A stretch of 37,570 nt of DNA from contig DALYJJ010000051.1 of the NCBI GenBank assembly GCA_031969915.1, positions 1 through 37,570 of the forward strand, in the 5' to 3' direction. This document shows positions 29,668 to 37,570 of the stretch, piece after piece. Every line of letters starts with the position of its first letter. The first letter of the stretch is position 1. Under the pieces are notes generated by a model that was not told the origin of the DNA, made no database searches, and saw only the letters and a program-made list of their open reading frames with translations. The translations under genes were made by a program, and so were the position numbers. The stretch is from DALYJJ01 sp031969915. Lineage in GTDB: Bacteria > Acidobacteriota > Terriglobia > Bryobacterales > Bryobacteraceae.

Positions 29668-31215
29668 TTACCGGGACTGGCGCGATTCGCGGTCTGAGAT
29701 GTCGTCCACGGCGATCGCGTACAGCGAAGCGTAATTGCGGCTGGGCGCGAAGGAGAGTTCCAGTTTCCCCTGGGCGTTCGGCATCAGCCCGTCGTAGCGG
29801 GCCACCAGCGCGCGATTGGCGCCGACTCTGCGATACACGTCCAGGTCCTTCTCCAGCGCCACGCCATTGCAGAACACGTCGAACACCCGCGAGCCCGCGC
29901 CGCCGCCCCCACCGTTCTCAGGGCCGAAGTGTTTCTCCGCGAGGTACAACCGCAGCGAGTACGTGCCCGCGGCCACCGGAAGCGCATAGCTGAAGTGCCC
30001 GTACCGCTCGCGCTCGAAGAGGCCTTGATCCGCGCTGCCGGTTACCGGGTACTCATGCGTGCCGTGCTGCCCCCCCTGCCAGTAGTCGTCCGGCTGCCAC
30101 AGTTGCCCCAGGGAGTCGGTCACAGTCCGGGGGAGCATGGTCAGGCGTATGGGGTTCATTCTGCCCTTGTGGCTCGGGACCAGTTCGATCGCATTCACCA
30201 GCGCTTTGCCCCGTGCTCCGATGAACCGCAGGTGCAGGCGTCCGTCCTTCGCCGGCAGTACATCCTTGAACACCCGGATCTCGGCGATGCCCGGGCCGTT
30301 TGCGTCGGAGACGATATCGAAATCGCCCAGGATCCGCTCGTCGTTCAACGCGACGTGGAAGACGCGGCTATTCTCACCCCCGCCGCCCAACATCCCCGGC
30401 CCGTAGGTGGTCTCGACGAAGTGAAGCCGCAACTCGTAAGGGCCCTTTTCGATCGGAATCTCGTAGACGAAATCGCCCGTGCGCCCGCCTTGGTACGGCG
30501 TTGGGTCGGAGGCGCGCGCCACCTGGGCGAGCGGCTGTTCGAACGCTTCGCCGCCCTTGAAGTACCGGTCCGCTTCCCAGACGCGGCCGAGCCGGTCCGT
30601 GAGCTCGCGGCGGCGCCCGGCGAGAATCCGAACGGCCGTGCCCGGCGCGGGGCCGATCAAGCCCTCCTCGCGCGGGGCCGGCGCCGAGGCGCGCGCCGTG
30701 TCCGAAGGGCGCTCCTTCCGGACCACGAAAACCGCCAACGCCGCCACCGAAACGGCGACCATGATCCAGGGCAACCAACGCGTGATGACGCGGGTCGCCG
30801 CCCGTGACGGCGCTTCGGCAGCAACCGATTCGTGCGCTTCGGAAGCGGTTGAGGTAGCGACTGCGTCCATCCGGACGAACTGCGGCACATACGAACCCGA
30901 CGGGAGTTGGATCTGGACCGGCTGGAGGCGCCCGTCGCTTTCGTAGTAATCGCGGAGTTTCTTGCGCAATCGATGGATCTCGACGCGCGCGCTGGCATCC
31001 ACCGAAGGGTCGAAGTCGATGGACCTCCCCAGGACGTCGATCGCGATGTTGTATTCCTTGATCTCTTGCGCGTGGCCGGAGAAGTACTTCGAACAGAGAT
31101 AGGAAAGCAACAACGCCGACCGGGGAGACCGCGCAAAGAGATGGGAGGCCAGAACGGCGTCGAGCGCCACTCTTGCCTCGCCGCGGCCTGCGGTTGCGAT
31201 TTGCGCCACAGACAT
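29668..31215 (-). CDS. Membrane-bound regulator: winged helix, one TM helix, two malectin domains
   Basis: From the ATG at 31215 the protein has 515 residues. An ATG at 31275 is in frame but lies upstream of the best -10 sequence. Residues about 18-114 resemble the acidobacterial winged-helix domain of one-component regulators, with YNIAIDVLGRSIDFDPSVDA, ARVEIHRLRKKLRDYY and LPSGSYVPQF. After an Ala/Ser linker, WLPWIMVAVSVAALAVFVV (about 147-165) is a single TM helix with basic residues behind it. Two malectin-type carbohydrate-binding domains follow (about 195-355 and 360-510), each with D-x-LG-x-x-W, a GDF/GHF strand and Gly-rich loops ending in SRVF. The inferred topology is DNA-binding domain inside and sugar sensor outside, as in ToxR/CadC-type regulators. 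It is divergent from an Oar-like receptor gene, its likely target. Confidence 0.8.
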   Translation of the reverse strand: MSVAQIATAGRGEARVALDAVLASHLFARSPRSALLLSYLCSKYFSGHAQEIKEYNIAIDVLGRSIDFDPSVDASARVEIHRLRKKLRDYYESDGRLQPVQIQLPSGSYVPQFVRMDAVATSTASEAHESVAAEAPSRAATRVITRWLPWIMVAVSVAALAVFVVRKERPSDTARASAPAPREEGLIGPAPGTAVRILAGRRRELTDRLGRVWEADRYFKGGEAFEQPLAQVARASDPTPYQGGRTGDFVYEIPIEKGPYELRLHFVETTYGPGMLGGGGENSRVFHVALNDERILGDFDIVSDANGPGIAEIRVFKDVLPAKDGRLHLRFIGARGKALVNAIELVPSHKGRMNPIRLTMLPRTVTDSLGQLWQPDDYWQGGQHGTHEYPVTGSADQGLFERERYGHFSYALPVAAGTYSLRLYLAEKHFGPENGGGGGAGSRVFDVFCNGVALEKDLDVYRRVGANRALVARYDGLMPNAQGKLELSFAPSRNYASLYAIAVDDISDRESRQSR

Positions 31216-31225
31216 CTGAGCGGGG

Positions 31226-31234
31226 ATTGTATCA
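31226..31234 (-). promoter_or_regulatory. Extended -10 element for the malectin regulator gene
   Basis: On the minus strand TGATACAAT matches the extended -10 pattern TG-n-TACAAT, with the hexamer at 31231-31226 and the ATG at 31215 ten bases further. The leader would be about four bases, so the mRNA is probably leaderless. This supports the 31215 start over 31275. Confidence 0.45.
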
Positions 31235-31323
31235 CGTGGCGTCCAGAATGCAACGCCCCCTCCCCGACGTAGCATCTTCGCGCAACGGGCACCCTTTTCA
31301 CGTTACTTGACCTCGTTCGGATG

Positions 31324-31344
31324 TTGGTACGCGATTCGTACAAA
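31324..31344. promoter_or_regulatory. Inverted repeat, candidate operator between regulator and receptor genes
   Basis: Arms TTGGTACG (31324-31331) and CGTACAAA (31337-31344) pair at seven of eight positions around the centre CGATT, with GTACG/CGTAC perfect. A TTGACC at 31307-31312 lies just before it, but no good -10 follows at the right distance. The site is in the 270-base divergent region, about 110 bases from the regulator start and 140 from the receptor start. It is the most symmetric element there and a natural binding-site candidate for a dimeric winged-helix protein. Confidence 0.45.
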
Positions 31345-31485
31345 AGCCACTTATCGGCGTGGTGAAGCTGTGTGACGTTCGGCAACGGCTTGTCACTGGA
31401 CGCTAGTAGATACCAACTATAGACTCTACCCATGCGTTTACACGTGAACGGGATTCCCGCTCGTGTCTTCAAAGGGGGATGTGAC

Positions 31486-34400
31486 ATGGTCCGGTCTTCG
31501 CTCAAACGGGTTGCCCTGGTGGCCCTGCCGCTTCTGGCGGCGTTCACCCTGCCGGCGCAGAACTTCAACGGTCTGCTCACGGGCATCGTTTCGGACGCCA
31601 CCGGCGCAGTGGTGCCGGGAGCCACGGTGGTACTGAAGAATGTCGCCAGCGGCGACCTCCGCCGCAGCGTGACCAATAGCGACGGCTTCTTCTCCATCGC
31701 CGCCGTCCCGCCCGCCACGTACACGGTCACGATCGAGGCGAAAGGCTTCAAGAAGTATGAGCTCAAGAACGTCGCCTTCAGCGCCAACGACAAACGGAAC
31801 CTGAGCGACATCACCCTGGAGGTGGGCGAAACCACTTCCACGGTCGAGGTCACCGGCACCGTTGCCGACATCACTCCGGTCGACTCCGGAGAGAAGTCCT
31901 CCGTGATCTCCACGCAGCAGCTCCAGAACGTGGCCGTGGTCGGCGCCAACGCCGCCGAGTTCATCAAGATTCTCCCCGGGATGGCGCTCACGGGCGGTAC
32001 TCAGACCTCAACCGGGTACGCGGGCGAGATCGCGGGCACCAACAACGGGCCGATCGGCTCGTTCTCGGCAAACGGCCAGCGCACCGGGGCGATGGACATC
32101 ACCTCCGACGGCGCCAACGTCATTGACCCCGGTTGCAACTGCGGCCAGGCCGTCAACGTAAACGTCGACATGACCCAGGAGATGAAGGTCTCCACGTCCA
32201 ACTTCGGCGCCGACGCGGCCAAGGGCCCGATCCTGATTCAGGCCGTCGGCAAGTCCGGAGGACGCGACTTCCATGGCCAGGGCTTCTTTTACGCCCGCCA
32301 CGCCGTGATGAACGCCAACGACGCGCTGAACAACTCGCGCGGCCTCGGCCCTGACGGCAAGATGCTCGCCCCGCGGCCCAACACGAAGTACCTCTATCCG
32401 GGTTTCACGCTGGGCGGGCCGGTGCTGATCCCCGGCACGGACTTCAACAAGAAGCGCGACAAGCTCTTCTTCTTCTTCGGCTACGAATACTACAACCAGA
32501 CCGTTGACAACGGGATCTACCAGTCCTTCGTGCCGACCGCCGACATGAGGCGCGGCATTTTCTCGCAGTCGAGCATCGACGCGCTGCGCGGCGCGCAGTC
32601 TATCGGCTACCAGGTGGAGGGCGCGGCCAACACTTACCCGAACGGAATCATCCCCGCCAGCGCGATCGACCGCAACGGCCAACAGTTGATCAACCTCTAC
32701 CCCGGGTCCAACGCCAGCGTCCAGTCCACCGGCGGCTTCAACTTCGTCAACGTGTCGACCAAGCCGCAGAACGCCTACCAGCTTCGTCCCCGGGTGGATT
32801 GGAGCATCAGCGACAACACCAAGGTCTTCTTCAGCTACAACCGCCAGCGCGATACCGCTTACTATCTCGACACGCTCTGGTGGCGTCCGGACCCCACCGT
32901 CCCCTATCCGACGCGGATTATCGCCGCCAACGAGTCCGACTCCATCTCTGCGAACCTGACGCACGTCTTCAGTCCTACGCTGACGAACGAGCTCGTGGTC
33001 ACCTACACCTACCTCAACCTTCCGAATTCGTTTGAGGACCCCTCCAAGGTGGACCGCGCCGCGCTCGGCATCCAGTTCCCGACGCTGTTCAAGAACAGCG
33101 TTCCCCAGATTCCGACGCTGACCGGCTGGGGCGGCGGCTTCGCGAACCTGATCCAGCCCAGCGGCTACCAGCTCACCGGTTCGCTGTACGCCAAGAAGAC
33201 CCTGCCGAACATCGCCAACAACCTGTCCAAGGTCTGGGGGACGCACACCGCCAAGTTCGGTTTCTACTGGCAGTCCACAACCAACGATCAGCCCTCCAGC
33301 GAGAACGCCAACGGGCAATTGATTTTCGCCAACTGGGGCGGTAACACGTCGGGCAACGCTTACGCCGACCTGCTCACCGGGCGCATGGCCCAATACGCGG
33401 AGCGGAACAAGGACGTGCTGTTCGTCATGAACTACCGGCAGATGGACTTCTATGGACAGGACTCGTGGAAGGTCACCCGCCGGCTGACGCTCGACTTCGG
33501 CCTGCGCCTGTCGCACCTCGGGCCGTGGCGCGACACCCGCGGCAGCGGCTTCGCCGTTTTCGATCGCGCGCGCTACAGCAACAACCCAGCCGACGTGAAC
33601 AAGCTCACGGGCATCGTGTGGAACCAGCTCGACACGAGCATTCCGCTCTCCGGCGCTCCGAGCCGCGCGCTCTTCTACAATCCGCGGTTCGGCATGGCGT
33701 GGGACATCTTCGGCAACGGGCAGACGGTGATGCGCGGCGGCTGGGGCGTCTACCGCTTCCACGACGAGCAGAACGTCGTGGCCGGCGCGCTCGGCATCAC
33801 GCAAGGCTCATTCGGCTACACCACGCCCACGGCCGTCACCTTCCAGGAGATCGGCGCCATTCAGGCGAGCTTCGTCGCACCGGGCGGCGTCACCGTGCTC
33901 GATAAGAACGACAACCGCCAGCCGACCACCCGGAGCTACAGCTTCACGATCTCCCAGAAGATGCCCTTCAAGTCCCTGCTCGAAGTGGCATACGTGGGCA
34001 ACGAAAGCTACCATTTGAGCAACTGGAACAATGGTTTCGGCGGCCTGAACCTGCTACCGGCCGGTACTCTGTTCCGCACTCCGGGCCAATTCACTTCGGA
34101 CAATAACTACGCTCCCAACGCCGACCCGCTCCGCCCGTTCCGCAATTACCAGAGCATCAAGGTGATCAACCACGAGATGTTCTCGAATTACAACTCACTT
34201 CAGGTGAGTTGGAACAAGCAGACGGGCAAGGTGAATTACATGGTGAATTACACCTTCGGCAAGTCGCTGGGCATCCGCGGCGAGGGCGGCGCGCCCACCG
34301 GCGACCCGACCAACCTGGCCAATAACTACGGCGTGTTGAACAACGACCGGACTCACATCTTCAACATCGCTTACGTGATCGAGCTGCCCAACGCGCCGAC

Positions 34401-34983
34401 CAGCAACCGCTTGCTGCGCGGCGTGTCGCACGGCTGGCAGATTTCCGGCATCAGCCAGTTCCAGAGCGGCGCGAACCTCCAGGGGGTGGTCAGTTCGAAC
34501 TTCGGCATGAGCGGGACCATTCCCGCCGGTACGCGGCTGCCGGACGGCACGATCATCGACCGCAACATCGGCCTGGGCGCAGTCCAGATCACGGGCAGCC
34601 CGGACGTTCAGGCGCAGCCGCGGCTCACCTGCGACCCGCGCCAGGGCCGCAAGGAAGGCCAGTTCATCAACGGCGCTTGCTTTGCGGTTCCCACACCGGG
34701 TAACAACGGTCCATTCGTGATGCCCTACGTCAAAGGCCCCGCGTTCTACAACAACGACGTCTCGCTCTTCAAGAACTTCAATCTGAGCGAGTCCCGTAAG
34801 CTGCAGTTCCGCGTCTCCGCTTTCAACGTGCTCAACCACCCGCTGCGGAGCTTCCAGAACGGCGACCAGAACCTGCTGCTCGCCTTCAACGAGCGCGGCC
34901 AGTTGAACAACAACCGATTCGGCTACGCCGACTGGACCATCGGCAAGCGCATTATCATGTTGGCCGCCAAGTTCTACTTCTAG
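31486..34983 (+). CDS. Second Oar-like TonB-dependent receptor
   Basis: The ATG at 31486 is chosen because AAAGGGGGA (31471-31479) lies seven bases upstream and the signal peptide MVRSSLKRVALVALPLLAAF follows. An in-frame ATG at 31432 has no ribosome site. The 1165-residue protein has a carboxypeptidase-regulatory-like domain (about 27-110, GLLTGIVSDATGAVVPGATV), a plug region (about 120-260) with DPGCNCGQAVNVNVD, a close cysteine pair, and a long barrel ending in MLAAKFYF with terminal Phe. Like the receptor at 7191 it should import a large ligand in a TonB-dependent way. The divergent membrane regulator with malectin domains suggests that a sugar controls it. A hairpin terminator follows, separating it from the TPR genes downstream. 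Sequence similarity to the first receptor is limited to the shared architecture. Confidence 0.92.
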   Translation: MVRSSLKRVALVALPLLAAFTLPAQNFNGLLTGIVSDATGAVVPGATVVLKNVASGDLRRSVTNSDGFFSIAAVPPATYTVTIEAKGFKKYELKNVAFSANDKRNLSDITLEVGETTSTVEVTGTVADITPVDSGEKSSVISTQQLQNVAVVGANAAEFIKILPGMALTGGTQTSTGYAGEIAGTNNGPIGSFSANGQRTGAMDITSDGANVIDPGCNCGQAVNVNVDMTQEMKVSTSNFGADAAKGPILIQAVGKSGGRDFHGQGFFYARHAVMNANDALNNSRGLGPDGKMLAPRPNTKYLYPGFTLGGPVLIPGTDFNKKRDKLFFFFGYEYYNQTVDNGIYQSFVPTADMRRGIFSQSSIDALRGAQSIGYQVEGAANTYPNGIIPASAIDRNGQQLINLYPGSNASVQSTGGFNFVNVSTKPQNAYQLRPRVDWSISDNTKVFFSYNRQRDTAYYLDTLWWRPDPTVPYPTRIIAANESDSISANLTHVFSPTLTNELVVTYTYLNLPNSFEDPSKVDRAALGIQFPTLFKNSVPQIPTLTGWGGGFANLIQPSGYQLTGSLYAKKTLPNIANNLSKVWGTHTAKFGFYWQSTTNDQPSSENANGQLIFANWGGNTSGNAYADLLTGRMAQYAERNKDVLFVMNYRQMDFYGQDSWKVTRRLTLDFGLRLSHLGPWRDTRGSGFAVFDRARYSNNPADVNKLTGIVWNQLDTSIPLSGAPSRALFYNPRFGMAWDIFGNGQTVMRGGWGVYRFHDEQNVVAGALGITQGSFGYTTPTAVTFQEIGAIQASFVAPGGVTVLDKNDNRQPTTRSYSFTISQKMPFKSLLEVAYVGNESYHLSNWNNGFGGLNLLPAGTLFRTPGQFTSDNNYAPNADPLRPFRNYQSIKVINHEMFSNYNSLQVSWNKQTGKVNYMVNYTFGKSLGIRGEGGAPTGDPTNLANNYGVLNNDRTHIFNIAYVIELPNAPTSNRLLRGVSHGWQISGISQFQSGANLQGVVSSNFGMSGTIPAGTRLPDGTIIDRNIGLGAVQITGSPDVQAQPRLTCDPRQGRKEGQFINGACFAVPTPGNNGPFVMPYVKGPAFYNNDVSLFKNFNLSESRKLQFRVSAFNVLNHPLRSFQNGDQNLLLAFNERGQLNNNRFGYADWTIGKRIIMLAAKFYF

Positions 34984-35015
34984 AACCCGGTCTTCGTCAG
35001 ACGCGTTCCCGCTAC

Positions 35016-35049
35016 GGCCGGCTGCCTTCACCGGTGGCCGGCCTTTCGT
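35016..35049 (+). terminator. Probable intrinsic terminator after the receptor gene
   Basis: GGCCGGC (35016-35022) pairs perfectly with GCCGGCC (35037-35043). Four inner pairs, two of them wobble, extend the stem to 11 around a six-base loop. TTTCGTT follows. The T run is interrupted, so strength is moderate. Confidence 0.65.
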
Positions 35050-35070
35050 TCTATAGTAGGGCCAAGAATC

Positions 35071-36198
35071 ATGCGGGGGCTCCTTCTTCTACTCCTTGCC
35101 GGCGCCGCTATCCTTGCCGCCCAGACGGGCGCGCCGGACAACGCGGATCTGAAGCGCGCTGTGGAGTTGCACCAGGCGGGCCGCTACCCTGAAGCGATCG
35201 AAGCCTACCGCAGCTTCCTTCGGCAGCGGCCGGACGCGGCCGCCGTGCGTTCCAATCTCGGCGCCGCCCTGGCTCACGAGGGGCTCTTCGACGAAGCGGT
35301 GCGCGAATACAAACTCGCCCTTGCGGCCGACCCCGGCAACGTTCCCGCGCGCACCAACCTCGCTCTGGCGTACTACAAATCCGCCGACGTGGCCGCCGCC
35401 GCCGCCGAGTTCAAGACTCTGCACGAGGCGGACCCCAAGAACCGGCAGGTGTTGCTCCTGCTCGCCAACTGCTACCTGAAGATGGGCCAATACCGGGGCG
35501 TGATCAACCTGCTCGATCCGATCACGAATCTCACTGACGACAACCTCGCCAACGCTTACCTCATGGGCACCGCGCTGATTCGCGAGAACGACACGCAGCG
35601 CGCCCGCGCCTATCTCGACAAGATCCTGCGCAACGGGGATTCGGCCGAAGCGCGGCTCCTGTTGGGAACGGTGAAGATGCAGGCCCGCGACCTTGCCGGT
35701 GCGCGCCAGGACCTGCAGCGCGCGGTCGAACTGAATCCGAAACTCGCCGAGGCGTACGCCTACCTCGGCCTCACGCTTCTGCGCGGCGGGGACACCACGG
35801 CCGCCGCGGAGGCCTTCCGCAAGGAACTCGAACTCAATCCTCACAGCTTTGAAGCCAACCTCCAGCTCGGCCGCCTGATGCGCCAGGACGATCGCGCGGA
35901 GGAGGCCCGGCGGTTGCTTGAGCGCGCCCTCCGCGTGCGCCCCGGCGACCTCGCCGTCCGCTACCAGATCGCTTCGCTCGACGTCTCCGCGGGCCAGGTC
36001 GAACAGGCCCGCGAGCGCCTCGAAGCGATTGTCAAGGAGGCCCCCGAGTTCGTAGAGGCGCACGTCTCGCTGGCCACCGTCTACTACCGGCTCAAGCGGA
36101 AGGAAGACGGCGACCGCGAGCGTGAGATCGTCAAGAAGCTCAACGCCGAGGCCCAGGGGCGCAACAACGAGAACGCGAAGAAAGCGGTGGAGCGGTGA
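35071..36198 (+). CDS. Secreted TPR-repeat protein
   Basis: The 375-residue protein has a signal peptide (MRGLLLLLLAGAAILAAQ) and then about ten tetratricopeptide repeats covering residues 28-350. Typical helices are LHQAGRYPEAIEAYRSFL, RSNLGAALAHEGLFDEAV and AYAYLGLTLLRGGDTTAA. The C-terminus is a charged helix ending in NNENAKKAVER. It probably acts as a periplasmic or outer-membrane-associated scaffold. Its stop overlaps the next start as GTGA (36195-36198), and that gene in turn overlaps a cytochrome gene, so the three are likely co-translated. The cytochrome context suggests, but does not prove, a role in assembling or docking a c-type cytochrome complex. The layout resembles the TPR protein at 3892, but I see no close identity. 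Confidence 0.85.
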   Translation: MRGLLLLLLAGAAILAAQTGAPDNADLKRAVELHQAGRYPEAIEAYRSFLRQRPDAAAVRSNLGAALAHEGLFDEAVREYKLALAADPGNVPARTNLALAYYKSADVAAAAAEFKTLHEADPKNRQVLLLLANCYLKMGQYRGVINLLDPITNLTDDNLANAYLMGTALIRENDTQRARAYLDKILRNGDSAEARLLLGTVKMQARDLAGARQDLQRAVELNPKLAEAYAYLGLTLLRGGDTTAAAEAFRKELELNPHSFEANLQLGRLMRQDDRAEEARRLLERALRVRPGDLAVRYQIASLDVSAGQVEQARERLEAIVKEAPEFVEAHVSLATVYYRLKRKEDGDREREIVKKLNAEAQGRNNENAKKAVER

Positions 36199-37265
36199 CC
36201 TCGACGATCGCCGCGTTGCTCCTTCTGGCCGGCGGCGGCGGCCAGGGACCCTCTCTCTCATCGCAAGCCGAAGGGGCCCTGAAGGCCGGGCGTCCGGATG
36301 CCGTCCCGCTCTTCGAACGGGCCCTGCAAGCGAATCCCAAGTGGAAAGAAGGATGGTGGGCGCTCGGCGGCCTCCACTACGCGGCCGGCCGGCCGGCCTT
36401 GGGCTGGGAGTCCTTCGCCCGCCTTACCGCGCTCGATGAATCGAACGGTCCCGCCTGGCTGATGCGCGGCCTCTGCGAAGCGGATGTCAAGGATCTGTCC
36501 TCCGCCGAAACCAGCCTGCGGCGCGGCCTGCAACTGGGCGTGAGCGATGCCGCCATTGCCTCGCCGGCCCGCTATCAACTGGCGAAGATCTCCACCCGGG
36601 CGGGCCGATTCGAAGAAGCTCTGTCGCTGCTGGTTGAACTCGCGCAGACCGCCAAGGACAACCCCGCGTACATCTGGCTGAGCGGCGCCGCGGCGCTCTG
36701 GAAGCCGGTGCTGCCCGATGAAATTCCCGCCGGCGAACGCGAACTCGTCTTTCTCGCCGGACAAGCTTTCTGGGCCGGCGCCAGCCGCCGCGACGCCGAT
36801 GCCCGGGCCGCCTTCCAGGCGCTGGTCACGCGCTATCCGGCGGCGCCCGGCGTTCACTTCCTGGCGGGCTCCTTCGAACTCAGCTCCAATTCGGACCGTG
36901 CCCTCGCCGCGTTCCGCAAGGAGCTGGAGATCACACCGGGCCACGCCGGCGCGCTCGCCGCGCTCGCCGCGGAACACCTGAAGCGCGGCGAGGCCCCGAA
37001 GGGCCTTCCCTACGCCCGCACGTGCGTCGAACGCCACCCCGGAACGTTCGGCTGCCGCGTGCTCCTTGGCCGGATCCTTGCCGAGACCGGCGATCTGGAA
37101 GGCGGCGTCCGCGAGCTTGAAGCGGCGCGGGAGCTCAACCCCGAAGATCCCAACGCCCGCTTCACCCTGGCCTCGCTCTACTCGCGTCAGGGTCGAATCG
37201 CCGACGCTGCCCGCGAGCGCGCCGAGTTCATCCGCTTGCGAAAGGGGAAGTCCGGTGCCAACTAG
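36195..37265 (+). CDS. Second secreted TPR-repeat protein, coupled to cytochrome gene
   Basis: The GTG at 36195 overlaps the preceding TGA. The 356-residue product begins with a short hydrophobic stretch (TSTIAALLLLAGGGGQGP), a borderline signal peptide. TPR-like helices cover most of the rest, including AVPLFERALQANPKWKEGWW, RFEEALSLLVELAQTA and VRELEAARELNPEDPNARF. Repeats in the middle (about 130-210) are less regular. No catalytic motif is visible. AAAGGGGAAG inside its last codons serves as ribosome site for the next gene, whose GTG at 37255 overlaps its end by 11 bases. It is thus the middle gene of a TPR-TPR-cytochrome set. Function beyond scaffolding is unknown. Confidence 0.8.
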   Translation: MTSTIAALLLLAGGGGQGPSLSSQAEGALKAGRPDAVPLFERALQANPKWKEGWWALGGLHYAAGRPALGWESFARLTALDESNGPAWLMRGLCEADVKDLSSAETSLRRGLQLGVSDAAIASPARYQLAKISTRAGRFEEALSLLVELAQTAKDNPAYIWLSGAAALWKPVLPDEIPAGERELVFLAGQAFWAGASRRDADARAAFQALVTRYPAAPGVHFLAGSFELSSNSDRALAAFRKELEITPGHAGALAALAAEHLKRGEAPKGLPYARTCVERHPGTFGCRVLLGRILAETGDLEGGVRELEAARELNPEDPNARFTLASLYSRQGRIADAARERAEFIRLRKGKSGAN

Positions 37266-37570
37266 CCCGCACAGGGCGTGCGCGCGCGCCGGAGCGCTCT
37301 GCGCCCTTGCCCTGCTCATCGCCGTTCCACCCGCCGCTCCGCAGAGCCGACCGACGCCGCCCTGTGCCTCCTGCCACAAAGCCGAATCCGCCGGCTACGC
37401 CCACACCGGCATGGCGCGCGCCCTCGCCACGGGCGAGCAAGGCGCGACGCTCCGCGCCAAGCCGAAACTGGCCTACGAACAATCGCCGTACCGCTACACC
37501 ATCGAGCGCCAGGGCGCGCAGAGCATCTACCGCGTTACGGATGGCAAGAGCGAGATTCGGCTTGGCGCGG
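37255..37570 (+). CDS. c-type cytochrome or multiheme protein, N-terminal part only
   Basis: The frame opens at a GTG overlapping the upstream stop by 11 bases, with GGGGAAG about five bases before it, and runs off the right edge after about 105 residues. A signal peptide is visible (ALCALALLIAVPPAAP), followed by CASCH, a heme c attachment motif CxxCH at about residues 37-41. Next comes KAESAGYAHTGMARAL and a beta-type stretch SPYRYTIERQGAQSIYRVTD. Similar acidobacterial proteins carry further CxxCH motifs and TPRs downstream, but these lie outside the window, so heme number is unknown. It would be periplasmic and need cytochrome c maturation. Coupling to two TPR genes suggests one complex. 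Confidence 0.7.
   Translation, partial: MPTSPHRACARAGALCALALLIAVPPAAPQSRPTPPCASCHKAESAGYAHTGMARALATGEQGATLRAKPKLAYEQSPYRYTIERQGAQSIYRVTDGKSEIRLGA

Overview
The window is GC-rich (roughly two thirds G+C by eye) and very gene-dense. It most resembles an Acidobacteriota chromosome of the Bryobacterales/Solibacter type. This is inferred from family content: two giant Oar-type TonB-dependent receptors with an N-terminal carboxypeptidase-regulatory-like domain, a protein of the acidobacterial VWFA-related family, a secreted DUF1080 protein, a winged-helix/malectin membrane regulator and many secreted TPR proteins. No rRNA, CRISPR array, transposase or integrase was seen.

Region 1 (1-7015) holds divergent DNA repair genes (mutY, cut by the window edge, and uvrA), then a tightly packed run of four secreted-protein genes (TPR, two small unrecognised proteins, DUF1080) and a tRNA-Lys(UUU). 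Region 2 (7082-16540) looks like a polysaccharide-use locus in decay. It has an Oar-like receptor, a short remnant that looks like the 3' end of a sugar MFS transporter gene, a GH16 plus beta-propeller fusion enzyme, a GH95 enzyme, a truncated SGNH/GDSL esterase reading frame, a lone YhcG/DUF1016 PDDEXK nuclease gene carrying two internal palindromes, and a tRNA 3'-end-like fragment. Region 3 (16636-20684) is a plus-strand run: zinc glucose-dehydrogenase-like MDR, sugar-phosphate isomerase-like TIM barrel, NAD sugar epimerase, an orphan nuoB, and a YfiH/PgeF-type laccase-domain protein, closed by a strong terminator.

Region 4 (20779-27295) carries a DksA/TraR zinc-finger protein and a 469-base intergenic region rich in palindromes. 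It also has a three-gene minus-strand operon with overlapping genes (molybdopterin oxidoreductase, lipoprotein-like protein, polytopic membrane protein). The last two share a homologous C-terminal domain. A Gly/Pro-rich secreted protein and an atypical single-domain receiver follow. Region 5 (27484-37570) holds the VWFA-related protein and a predicted one-component membrane sensor (cytoplasmic winged helix, one TM helix, two periplasmic malectin domains). This sensor is transcribed divergently from a second Oar-like receptor across an intergenic region containing an inverted repeat. Two secreted TPR genes and the start of a c-type cytochrome gene follow in overlapping order.

The observations I rate highest are the malectin winged-helix sensor beside the Oar receptor, the deletion scars on both sides of the glycosidase pair, the in-frame palindromes inside the DUF1016 gene, and the shared tail domain in the molybdopterin oxidoreductase operon. 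Domain assignments rest on reading motifs by eye; no database search was run.
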